From: Tenacibaculum sp. 1_MG-2023
Lineage (GTDB): Bacteria > Bacteroidota > Bacteroidia > Flavobacteriales > Flavobacteriaceae
Reading direction: 5' to 3'
Length of the DNA: 64,000 bases
Assembly (NCBI RefSeq): GCF_030547425.1
Contig: NZ_JAUORH010000001.1
Location: forward strand, 310,001-374,000
Both the position numbers and the translations under genes were made by a program. The notes under the pieces are model-generated. The model ran no database searches and was not told the origin of the DNA. It saw nothing but the letters and a program-made list of their open reading frames with translations. This document shows, one piece after another, positions 55,298-63,028 of the stretch; position 1 is the first letter of the stretch, and every line of letters begins with the position of its first letter.

Positions 55298-55345
55298 AAA
55301 AAACCAATGATATTCAAATTACGTAAGTAAGATAAAGAAAGAATA

Positions 55346-56120
55346 ATGAGAAAAAAGTTTTTTACAGTTTTACTATTCAGTGTTTTGATTTGGGGATGTT
55401 CCAAAGAAAGTGAACCAATAATTAATGATGGTGTTGAGGTTGCAAAAGAGAATAGAAAACCTACGGGAGCATCAGCAAATGAGTTATTATCAGGCAATGT
55501 TTATAAAAAAATGATTGTAGAGTTAGCTTATGTTGAAGGATTTGAACCAACTGAAGAGGCAAAGAATAACTTTAAAAACTTTATTGAAGAAAGAACTTTC
55601 AAACCAAACGGTGTAGAATTATATACGAAATCAATACCTACTATAGGAAAAGAAGTATATACAATCAATGATATTGTAACGATTGAAAAAGAGCATAGAA
55701 CTTATTATAACACACAAAATACCATAGCGGTTTGGGCATTGTTTATAAATGGTAAATCTTCAAAAGATTCCGATTCTTCTTTTGTTTTAGGCACTGCATA
55801 CTATAATACATCGTTTGTAATTTTTGAAGAAACTATTAGAGAACTAAGTAATGGAACATTTGAGCCAGAAAGAAGCTTATTAGAGTCTAGTGTAATCCAT
55901 CATGAATTCGGACATATTTTAGGACTTACAAATTTAGGAACCCCCTTTACAAACAGACCATGAAGATGCAGATTATCCAAAACATTGTAACGAAGAAAGT
56001 TGTTTAATGTATTGGGCAGCAGAAACTAGTCATGGTATTGCAAACGTATTCTCATCAAATAAAATTCCAACACTAGATAGCCAATGTATAGCAGACTTAC
56101 AAGCTAAAGGAGGAAGGTAG
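55346..56120 (+). pseudogene. Lipoprotein zinc metallopeptidase with a homopolymer frameshift
   Basis: The first frame (55346-55963) has a lipobox (LIWGC) and a zinc motif HEFGH at residues 186-190 in HHEFGHILGLTNLGTP, then runs into a stop. At 55941-55945 there are five C's; with four, the frame continues as LQTDHEDADYPKHCNEESC and LMYWAAE to TAG at 56118-56120. The regained part has a likely third metal ligand (H in DHED), a disulfide pair and a Met-turn-like CLMYW, as known from flavobacterial membrane metalloproteases. The repaired product is 257 residues. Either a recent inactivation or a sequence error. Confidence 0.8.
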
Positions 56121-56144
56121 AGTAATAAAATTAAATCGATAAAA

Positions 56145-56732
56145 ATGAAAAAAAATCAGTTAATACTATTGTTTATAGCAATGATTAGTGCATCTATAGT
56201 TGCACAAAATGATGATAAGAAATCTAAAGCAGGTATTAAAGGAGGATATAATTTATCAGCAGTGAGCTTTGGTGGAGATTCTGAAACAGCACAACTACAT
56301 GGGTTTCATATAGGTTTTTATGGAGAATCATTTATAGGTAGTAATGTTTCACTTCAATTGGAGTTATTGTATTCGCAACAAGGGTATAAAATTATAGATG
56401 GAGGAAGTACCTATAAACAGGAGTTAGATTATATTAATCTTCCTTTAATGTTAAAGCTATATCCTTCAAAAAACTTCTTTTTAGATGCAGGACCTCAAAT
56501 AGGGTTTTCAATATCGCATAAAGAAACTTTTGATAGTGGTTTTATCTTGTATGACACCTCAAAAGAATTTGAACCCAGAAATTTTGATTGGGGATTAAAT
56601 TTTGGTGGAGGTTTTAAAACTAATAGCGGAGTAACTTTGGGAGTAAGATATCATTTAGGGTTGAACGATATTTATGATGAAGATAAACCCAAGAATAGAG
56701 TTTGGCAGTTTTATATAGGATTTGACTTCTAA
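56145..56732 (+). CDS. Small outer-membrane beta-barrel (PorT-like) protein
   Basis: 195 residues. Signal peptide (MKKNQLILLFIAMISASIVAQ) and an eight-stranded-type barrel of the outer-membrane_beta-barrel_2 kind: GIKGGYNLSAVSFGG, GFHIGFYGESFIGSNVSLQ, YINLPLMLKLYPSKNFFLDA, GPQIGFSI, ending WQFYIGFDF. It follows the metalloprotease gene by 24 bases. Role unknown. Confidence 0.85.
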   Translation: MKKNQLILLFIAMISASIVAQNDDKKSKAGIKGGYNLSAVSFGGDSETAQLHGFHIGFYGESFIGSNVSLQLELLYSQQGYKIIDGGSTYKQELDYINLPLMLKLYPSKNFFLDAGPQIGFSISHKETFDSGFILYDTSKEFEPRNFDWGLNFGGGFKTNSGVTLGVRYHLGLNDIYDEDKPKNRVWQFYIGFDF

Positions 56733-56733
56733 T

Positions 56734-56764
56734 AAAAAAGCGATGTTTAAACATCGCTTTTTTT
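56734..56764. terminator. Bidirectional intrinsic terminator
   Basis: Perfect inverted repeat AAAAAAGCGATGT / ACATCGCTTTTTT around TTAA between convergent genes (stops at 56732 and 56766). Confidence 0.9.
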
Positions 56765-56765
56765 A

Positions 56766-57866
56766 TTACTGTTTTTTTAAGGCTAAAGCCTCTTGTTTTT
56801 TTTGTTCGTTACGTTCAATTTTATGATCAGGCCTTGTCCATTTTGGTTTTTCACCCAACGGTTGGTACTGAGAATTTTCTGCATCTACAGATTCTCTTTG
56901 TTCATGTTTAAAGAAAGGTTTTTGGGTGTTTAAACCTAAGTCTTCAAACATTTTCATGTCCTCATTAATATCAGGATTTGGAGTAGTTAATAATTTATCT
57001 CCTGCAAAAATTGAATTAGCTCCTGCAAAGAAACACATAGCTTGACCTTCTCTACTCATTTGAGTTCTTCCTGCAGATAAACGTACTTGTGAGTCTGGTA
57101 ATACTATACGAGCCGTAGCTACCATGCGAACCATTTCAAAAATATTTACTGGAGGTTGCTCCTCTAATGGAGTACCTTCTACGGCTACTAAAGCATTAAT
57201 AGGTACAGATTCAGGATGTGGAGAAAAACGAGTTAAGGTTTCAAGCATTCCCGCTCTATCTTCTAACGATTCTCCCATACCAATAATTCCCCCAGAACAA
57301 ACAGTTACATTTGTTTTACGTACATTTTCAATCGTGTCTACTCTATCTTTAAAGGCACGAGTAGAAATTACATCGTCATAATAATCTTCCGAAGTATCAA
57401 TATTGTGGTTATAAGCATACAAACCAGCTTCCGCTAAACGTTTTGCTTGGTTTTCGGTAACCATACCCAAGGTACAGCACACTTCCATATCGAGCTTGTT
57501 AATAGTACGCACCATTTCTAAGACCTGATCAAATTCTGGTCCGTCTTTTACGTTTCTCCAAGCCGCACCCATACAAACTCTTGATGAACCACCTTCTTTG
57601 GCACGTAACGCTTGCGCTTTTACTTGGTTTACAGTCATCAAATCATTTCCTTCAACATTGGTGTGGTAACGTGCAGCTTGCGGACAGTAACCACAATCTT
57701 CAGAACATCCACCAGTTTTGATAGAGATTAACGTACTTACCTGTACAGCATTTGGGTCGTGATATTTTCTATGCATAGTTGAAGCCTCGTACAAAAGCTC
57801 CATTAAAGGCTTATTGTATACTTCTAGAATTTCCTCTTTCGTCCAATCGTGTCTAATTTCAGTCAT
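56766..57866 (-). CDS. bioB: Biotin synthase
   Basis: 366 residues. Radical-SAM cluster motif C54-x3-C58-x2-C61 in GGCSEDCGYCPQAARY; other conserved parts are CMGAAWRN, EVCCTLGM, YNHNIDTS and RLSAGRTQMS, whose Arg is a [2Fe-2S] ligand. It inserts sulfur into dethiobiotin. It follows the ketoacyl synthase gene, with a hairpin in the 106-base spacer. Confidence 0.97.
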   Translation of the reverse strand: MTEIRHDWTKEEILEVYNKPLMELLYEASTMHRKYHDPNAVQVSTLISIKTGGCSEDCGYCPQAARYHTNVEGNDLMTVNQVKAQALRAKEGGSSRVCMGAAWRNVKDGPEFDQVLEMVRTINKLDMEVCCTLGMVTENQAKRLAEAGLYAYNHNIDTSEDYYDDVISTRAFKDRVDTIENVRKTNVTVCSGGIIGMGESLEDRAGMLETLTRFSPHPESVPINALVAVEGTPLEEQPPVNIFEMVRMVATARIVLPDSQVRLSAGRTQMSREGQAMCFFAGANSIFAGDKLLTTPNPDINEDMKMFEDLGLNTQKPFFKHEQRESVDAENSQYQPLGEKPKWTRPDHKIERNEQKKQEALALKKQ

Positions 57867-57897
57867 AAATTCGAGTTGTTTGTGGTGGTAAAAATAA

Positions 57898-57924
57898 AAA
57901 ATTCCGCTTCGAAAGCGGAATTTT
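57898..57924 (-). terminator. Hairpin between the ketoacyl synthase gene and bioB
   Basis: AAAATTCCGCTT / AAGCGGAATTTT with loop CGA, followed on the minus strand by T-rich sequence. It ends only about 31 bases before the bioB ATG and no -7 element lies between them, so it may be an attenuator rather than a simple terminator. Confidence 0.65.
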
Positions 57925-57972
57925 ATGACTCTTATTTTTCTTTGGCAAGAGAATCTCTCTTATCGATTGTTT

Positions 57973-59136
57973 TTAAGTGTTCTTCGTTGTGATTAAAACA
58001 GAAACCGCATTTCCTCCAAAACCAACAGCGTTTACTAGTATTTTATTGAGTTTTTTTGGAGTGTGTTGAGGTTCAGCAAAGGGAACTTCAATAACTTGTT
58101 GGTGTTGTAGCATTAGTACGGCTAATTCTAAACTTAACAAACCAGAAGCACCAAAAGTATGACCGAGTTTCCATTTATTAGTAGTTAAAAACGGAGTTTT
58201 TTTACAAAATACTTTTTGAATCGCATTAATTTCTGATTGATCTCCTTTAATGGTTCCAGGGGCATGCATTATAATAGCGTCAATTTCATCTGGAGAAATT
58301 GTTCCTAAAGCCATTTTCATTGATTTTTGAAAACATTCTGCATCTGTTGTTACAGAAGTATTGTGTTTCAAAACTTCAGTAGCATATCCAACCCCTTCAA
58401 TAAAAGCGATGGCATTTTCCTTAGCTCCTCTCTCTAAACAAAATACCGAAGCACCTTCTCCTAATACCATGGTGTTTTTGGTTTTGTTGAGGTCAAAAGC
58501 CTTACATGGATATTTATCATTTTCTTTAGAATATACTTTTAATGCTTGCATTTGAGCAATGGTAAAATCGGTTAATGAAGCTTCACTAGCACCAATCATA
58601 AATTTTTCTGACATTCCCGATTGCAACCAAGCAACTCCATTCAATAAAGAATGTAATCCGGTTGAACAAGTTATAGAATGTGAAATTTCAGGTCCGTTAC
58701 TCTGTAAGTCATGCGCTATCCATGAAGAAATATTTCCTAAAGTAGTTGTTGGAGAGCTTAAGGTAGATGACTTACCTGTTGCTAAAAACTCCTTATGGTA
58801 TTTTTCAAATAGAGAAGTTGCTCCGCGAGAAGAACCAATGTTAATTCCGAAGTTATCTTCAGGCTTCCAGTCTGTTTGTTCCATTGTTTTTCTGGCAACA
58901 AAGAGCGTATATAAAACGGAAGGATCTAAATTCTTATACTTATTGTCAGAGTTTCTAACACCTTCAATAGTACGTTTATCTTCATCAGTTAATTGTGCTA
59001 CCCATGTTTTAGACTCTTTAAACTCTTTTAAGGTTAAAAAATGTTGGTTATCCAGGTAGTTCTCCCATATTTTTTCTGGAGTACTTCCCAAGGCTGAAAC
59101 AGATGCAAAAGATGTTATTGAGATGAGTTCTTTCAA
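57973..59136 (-). CDS. Beta-ketoacyl synthase in the biotin cluster
   Basis: 387 residues, thiolase fold. The Cys-His-His triad is complete: C157 (SITCSTGLHSL), H291 (IIMHAPGTIKGDQSE) and H326 (WKLGHTFGASG). It is shorter and more divergent than housekeeping FabF and starts MKELISITSFASVSALG. It lies next to bioB in a biotin gene cluster with no bioC, bioH or bioW visible in the window, which suggests a role in building the pimeloyl chain. The biochemical step is inference from position. Confidence 0.85.
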   Translation of the reverse strand: MKELISITSFASVSALGSTPEKIWENYLDNQHFLTLKEFKESKTWVAQLTDEDKRTIEGVRNSDNKYKNLDPSVLYTLFVARKTMEQTDWKPEDNFGINIGSSRGATSLFEKYHKEFLATGKSSTLSSPTTTLGNISSWIAHDLQSNGPEISHSITCSTGLHSLLNGVAWLQSGMSEKFMIGASEASLTDFTIAQMQALKVYSKENDKYPCKAFDLNKTKNTMVLGEGASVFCLERGAKENAIAFIEGVGYATEVLKHNTSVTTDAECFQKSMKMALGTISPDEIDAIIMHAPGTIKGDQSEINAIQKVFCKKTPFLTTNKWKLGHTFGASGLLSLELAVLMLQHQQVIEVPFAEPQHTPKKLNKILVNAVGFGGNAVSVLITTKNT

Positions 59137-59152
59137 TACGATAAAATTTCAG

Positions 59153-59160
59153 CAAAAATA
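59153..59160 (-). promoter_or_regulatory. -7 element for the ketoacyl synthase-bioB unit
   Basis: Minus-strand TATTTTTG, an exact TANNTTTG match 17 bases before the start codon; no TTG at the proper -33 distance. Confidence 0.4.
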
Positions 59161-59224
59161 AAGGTAAAATCAAGTATTCTAAAGAAAATAAAAATATTTA
59201 TCTTGTGATAAAATTATTGAAGTT

Positions 59225-59662
59225 ATGAGTGAGCAACATCAAAAAAGTTGGTTTAGTAGAAATTGGTTGTGGTTTATTCCATTAACAGGTTGTTTAGGGT
59301 TTATTTTATTGATTGTTTTAGGTGTAGGTGCAGCATTTTTTGGTGTGTCAAAAATAATGACAAGTTCAACTCCTGTTGAATATGCTATTGAGCAGGCATC
59401 TAAAAATAAGTTGGTTATTGAAAACTTAGGTCAACCTATTGAAAAATACGGAATTCCATCAGGAAATATTTCTCTTACCAATGATGATGGAAATGTAGAT
59501 TTTTCTATTCCGATAAGAGGAGATAAAGGAGAAGGAACTCTTATTGTTAGAGGAATTAAGATAGATGGAGAATGGGTTTACGAAGATTTATACGTTCATA
59601 TTAAAGAAACTCAAGAAGAGATTAATTTATTAGAAAAGGAAAAAGTTCTAGAGACTATCTAG
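59225..59662 (+). CDS. Coa1-like (cytochrome c oxidase assembly factor family) membrane protein
   Basis: 145 residues. One N-terminal TM helix (LWFIPLTGCLGFILLIVLGV) and a Tim21/Coa1-like domain: AIEQASKNKLVIENLGQPI, GNISLTNDDGNVDFSIPIRG, EGTLIVRGIKIDGEWVYEDL. Bacterial members have no established function. It is inverted inside the biotin cluster, and its 3' end overlaps that of bioA by 15 bases in a shared hairpin. Confidence 0.78.
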   Translation: MSEQHQKSWFSRNWLWFIPLTGCLGFILLIVLGVGAAFFGVSKIMTSSTPVEYAIEQASKNKLVIENLGQPIEKYGIPSGNISLTNDDGNVDFSIPIRGDKGEGTLIVRGIKIDGEWVYEDLYVHIKETQEEINLLEKEKVLETI

Positions 59663-59670
59663 AACTTTTT
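59640..59670. terminator. Bidirectional terminator containing the stop codons of both flanking genes
   Basis: Perfect 13-bp inverted repeat AAAAAGTTCTAGA / TCTAGAACTTTTT with loop GACTA. The plus-strand stop TAG is at 59660-59662 and the minus-strand stop TAG at 59648-59650, each inside a stem arm. Confidence 0.8.
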
Positions 59671-60913
59671 CAATAGTTGTATATGTTTTTTCAAGTTGCT
59701 CTTTCGTAATTACATAAGGTGGTTGAATGTAAATAGTATTTCCTAACGGGCGTAAGAAAACGCCTTCATCCATAAAAGACTTTAAAAGTTGGTCTCGAAG
59801 CGTTCCGTAACGACCAGCATTGGTGTTTAAATCAATCGCCAAAATGACACCTTTACATCTTGTTGTGTTTACTTTTGGGTGATTTTCTATCTTTTCGGAA
59901 AAAGATATATTAGAGTTTTCAATAAATTGGATGTTGTCCTGAATCTCTTTGGTTTGTAATAACTCAATACTAGCCAATGCAGCACTACAAGCTATAGGAT
60001 TTGCAGAATAGGTATGGCAATGAAAAAAACCTTTGGCAATATCGTTATCTAAAAAAGCCCTATAAATTTCTTCGGTACATGAAGTAATTGACATAGGAAC
60101 CAATCCAGCGGTCAATGCTTTGCTTAAGCATATAATGTCTGGTTTGGTAGCGACTTCATCAGAAGCAAAATGATTACCAGTTTTTCCGAAACCAGTCATT
60201 ACTTCATCAGCAATAGTTAACACGTCATTTTCTTTACAAATAGCTAAGATACTATTCAAATTTTCGGCTTTGTGAATTTTCATTCCAGCAGCTCCTTGTA
60301 CTAAAGGTTCGTAAATGAACCCGGCAACATTGTGTTCTGAAATAATCTGTTGTAATTTTTGTGCAATAGCCTCATTGTTTTCTCCATTTGGAACAGGAAT
60401 TCGTTGAATATCCATTAAAAAATCTTCAAAAGGACCATTATACACAGATAAACCAGAAACAGACATGGCTCCAAACGTATCGCCATGAAATCCATCTTCA
60501 AAAGCAATGAAAGTGTTGCGCTTTTCACCCTTATTAAAATAGTATTGTAAAGCCATTTTAATACCTGCTTCTACAGCAGTAGATCCGTTATCATTAAAAA
60601 AGATTCTATTTTGATTTTTGGGTAGAATTTTAATCAACTCTTCAGATAATTTTACCGCAGGTTCATGGGTAAAATCGCTAAACATAATCTGATCTAAGGT
60701 TTGCATTTGTTGGTAAACACGATTGGTGATGAAATCGTTACAGTGACCAAACATGCAGGTGTACCAAGAGGAAATAGCATCGATATATTCATTTCCGTGT
60801 TCATCGGTTAGTATACATCCTTTTGCTTTTACAATACCCAAACTATTAGGGTGTGTTTGATGTTGTTTTAGTGGATGCCACAAATGTTTTTTATCGCGTT
60901 CTTGTAAGTTCAT
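59648..60913 (-). CDS. bioA: Adenosylmethionine-8-amino-7-oxononanoate aminotransferase
   Basis: 421 residues, class III aminotransferase. The PLP lysine is K265 in CLSKALTAGLVP; ISSWYTCMFGH, NDNGSTAVEAGIKMA and IADEVMTGFGKTG are diagnostic. It converts KAPA to DAPA using SAM. Its start overlaps the end of the upstream membrane protein gene by 23 bases. Confidence 0.96.
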   Translation of the reverse strand: MNLQERDKKHLWHPLKQHQTHPNSLGIVKAKGCILTDEHGNEYIDAISSWYTCMFGHCNDFITNRVYQQMQTLDQIMFSDFTHEPAVKLSEELIKILPKNQNRIFFNDNGSTAVEAGIKMALQYYFNKGEKRNTFIAFEDGFHGDTFGAMSVSGLSVYNGPFEDFLMDIQRIPVPNGENNEAIAQKLQQIISEHNVAGFIYEPLVQGAAGMKIHKAENLNSILAICKENDVLTIADEVMTGFGKTGNHFASDEVATKPDIICLSKALTAGLVPMSITSCTEEIYRAFLDNDIAKGFFHCHTYSANPIACSAALASIELLQTKEIQDNIQFIENSNISFSEKIENHPKVNTTRCKGVILAIDLNTNAGRYGTLRDQLLKSFMDEGVFLRPLGNTIYIQPPYVITKEQLEKTYTTIEKVLDSL

Positions 60914-62039
60914 AGGTTTCGTTCTTTTGAAAAAGAGCTGTCAAATGTACAATAGAAATACATAAAACCACTCCGAAATAGGCAATAAACAATAACCACA
61001 TAATAGGGGTTAAAAACAATTCAGAAAAAAAAGCGGGAGATACTAAAAACAGTTCAGATATAAGTAAGAAAAAAGTGTAAGAAATCCAGATGCTTTTATG
61101 AATGTTTTTATTTAATTCTATCCAAATAAAAGGGAGATACATTCCTAAAAAGAGTAGATGTAACCAAGCAATTAGCATAAACCTATTGGTTACAACTAAG
61201 TTTGAAAAGTAAGGGATGCTACCAAAACAGTTCAAAACTCCAATTAATAGTAGAATTCCAAAAAATAATTGGTATTGTAATTTTTGATGTAAGAATAAGT
61301 TTTTAAGTCTGAAAAGTATTATGATTAATATTCCTGCACCAATACCTCCTAGAATTTGAATAGCCAGATAACTGAAGCTGTATTTCAATGAGTGTGCATA
61401 TAGTAATATCAAAGAAAAAACTATAAGTAGAATTTGATTTTTTGATAGTTTAATTGCTGTTTTTTGAAAGAATACGGCAAGCATCCAAAGAAAAAAGGAA
61501 CCGAAATATTGAAAATGTAAATAGAAAAAAATAGCTTGTTGATACCAAGGAGAAGTTTGCATTTTCATAGCCATTAGCGGACCTAAAGCATAAGGACCAA
61601 TTGATGAAATGAAATGAAAAACAATTCCTGTTTTAATTAATGTTACATCTGATTCTTTACCCTGCAAACGTTTCCATAATCGTAGTAGTAACCAATAGCT
61701 AATCCATAAGTGTAGGGTAGAAAAAATAATGGTTACCAAAGCATACCCTTGAATGATAAACCCAACTAATAAGATAGCTACACAAATTTGTAATGCAAGA
61801 TAGAGTCGGTAAGAAATTTTATCAATTCCGTTGGTAAAACGTGTAAAGAGTAATACAATTAAAGCGTTGAAAACAAACCCTAATAACATAATGTGAGAAT
61901 GGGAATGTAATACAAACTTAAAAGGAAATCCAGAAATACTACCAGTAAAAGCATACCGCAAGACTAATCCTATGATGGCTCCTAAAAAACCAAAAAGTAA
62001 AGGAAAAGACCAAAGATGTTTTACACTAACAGGTTTCAT
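60891..62039 (-). CDS. Polytopic membrane protein of unknown function in the biotin operon
   Basis: 382 residues with about 10-12 predicted membrane helices. Histidines are concentrated in helices: HSHSHIMLLGF (H45, H47, H49), FHFISSIGPYALG, LHFQYFGSFFLW and WLHLLFLGMY, reminiscent of haem-binding NnrS or CcoN-type proteins. It is squeezed between bioD (stop and start directly adjacent) and bioA (23-base overlap), so it is translated with the biotin enzymes. Whether it serves biotin, a haem protein or transport of a precursor is unknown. Confidence 0.75.
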   Translation of the reverse strand: MKPVSVKHLWSFPLLFGFLGAIIGLVLRYAFTGSISGFPFKFVLHSHSHIMLLGFVFNALIVLLFTRFTNGIDKISYRLYLALQICVAILLVGFIIQGYALVTIIFSTLHLWISYWLLLRLWKRLQGKESDVTLIKTGIVFHFISSIGPYALGPLMAMKMQTSPWYQQAIFFYLHFQYFGSFFLWMLAVFFQKTAIKLSKNQILLIVFSLILLYAHSLKYSFSYLAIQILGGIGAGILIIILFRLKNLFLHQKLQYQLFFGILLLIGVLNCFGSIPYFSNLVVTNRFMLIAWLHLLFLGMYLPFIWIELNKNIHKSIWISYTFFLLISELFLVSPAFFSELFLTPIMWLLFIAYFGVVLCISIVHLTALFQKNETYELTRTR

Positions 62040-62651
62040 TTATAATTTGTCTTTAAGTAGTTCTGCGTATTCTTTAATCACATTTTTATCAAAATAAGGT
62101 TCTTCTTCAATACGACCAATTACAGGTGCTCCAGTCATTTTTTTAATAATATCTTCTGTTGTTTTATGTTCGTTTCCTGAAAAAATTAAGGAAACTTCAA
62201 ACCCTTTTTCTTTTAGTAAGTTAACTGTTAATAAGGAGTGATTAATACTTCCTAAGTAATGACGAGAAACTACAATGACTTTATAGTTGGGATTGATAAC
62301 ATCTAACAAGGTGTTTTTATCATTTAAAGGAACGAGTAATCCGCCAGCTCCTTCGATAACTAAATGGTTTTTAGTAATAGGCTCTTTTATGTTGTCAATC
62401 TCAATGGTAATTCCATCAATTTCTGCGGATGCATGCGGACTCATTGGTGTTTGTAATGCATACGAGTTTGGATGAAAAACAGTTGTTGAGTTAGAAATTA
62501 ATTTTTCAACTTTATGAGTGTCGGAATATTCTAAGTCACCCGATTGAATAGGTTTCCAATAATCGGCTTCCAAAGCTTCTGTGACAATAGCAGCAGCAAC
62601 GGTTTTTCCTACTTCCGTAGAGATTCCTGTGATAAAATATTTTTTTTTCAT
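62040..62651 (-). CDS. bioD: ATP-dependent dethiobiotin synthetase
   Basis: 203 residues. P-loop GISTEVGKTVAAA at 9-21, the DAPA site WKPIQSG, and IEGAGGLLVPL. It closes the ureido ring of dethiobiotin. It overlaps the upstream DUF2007 gene by 4 bases (ATGA type). Confidence 0.95.
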   Translation of the reverse strand: MKKKYFITGISTEVGKTVAAAIVTEALEADYWKPIQSGDLEYSDTHKVEKLISNSTTVFHPNSYALQTPMSPHASAEIDGITIEIDNIKEPITKNHLVIEGAGGLLVPLNDKNTLLDVINPNYKVIVVSRHYLGSINHSLLTVNLLKEKGFEVSLIFSGNEHKTTEDIIKKMTGAPVIGRIEEEPYFDKNVIKEYAELLKDKL

Positions 62652-63028
62652 TTGAAAATTGTTTTACAATCGTTGCAGATTAAATTTTTACTTTCAAAAA
62701 AAGGAAAGAGCATAAAAAAGATATTTTTACGCTGTAAATCGGCAACTAATATTTTTGTTGAATTACATTTAGGACAATGAGTGTTATTTCCGTTTTCATC
62801 TTTTGTGTACTCTCTTATTTCATTATAAATAGTAGCAGCCTTTTCTAAATCATTATTGTGTACCAGTAATTTTACTCCACCAATAGCTTGACTAATCAAC
62901 GGGTCAGAATCAATTGTTTTTTCGTCCATTAACAGGGTCTTGATGTTTTCTGAATCTAACTTAGTCTTTACAACTTGTGCTTCGGTAGAGTATTCGAATA
63001 CTGCTAAAATGGTGTGATTATCTTGCAT
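62648..63028 (-). CDS. DUF2007 protein with C-terminal zinc ribbon
   Basis: 126 residues from the ATG at 63028 (MQDNHTILAVFEYSTEAQ); the longer frame from 63055 would enter bioF further. DUF2007 domain (~5-70: VFEYSTEAQVVKTKLDSENI, GGVKLLVHNNDLEKA) and a zinc ribbon CPKC...CNDC near the end. DUF2007 is described as a putative signal-transducing domain. It overlaps bioF by 11 bases and bioD by 4, so it is made with them. Role in biotin synthesis unknown. Confidence 0.82.
   Translation of the reverse strand: MQDNHTILAVFEYSTEAQVVKTKLDSENIKTLLMDEKTIDSDPLISQAIGGVKLLVHNNDLEKAATIYNEIREYTKDENGNNTHCPKCNSTKILVADLQRKNIFFMLFPFFESKNLICNDCKTIFK

Noticed and set aside
57973-59136. Housekeeping FabF for the ketoacyl synthase
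   Set aside because: No fabD/acpP/fabG neighbours, divergent and shorter sequence, and location beside bioB; a biotin-linked role is more likely.
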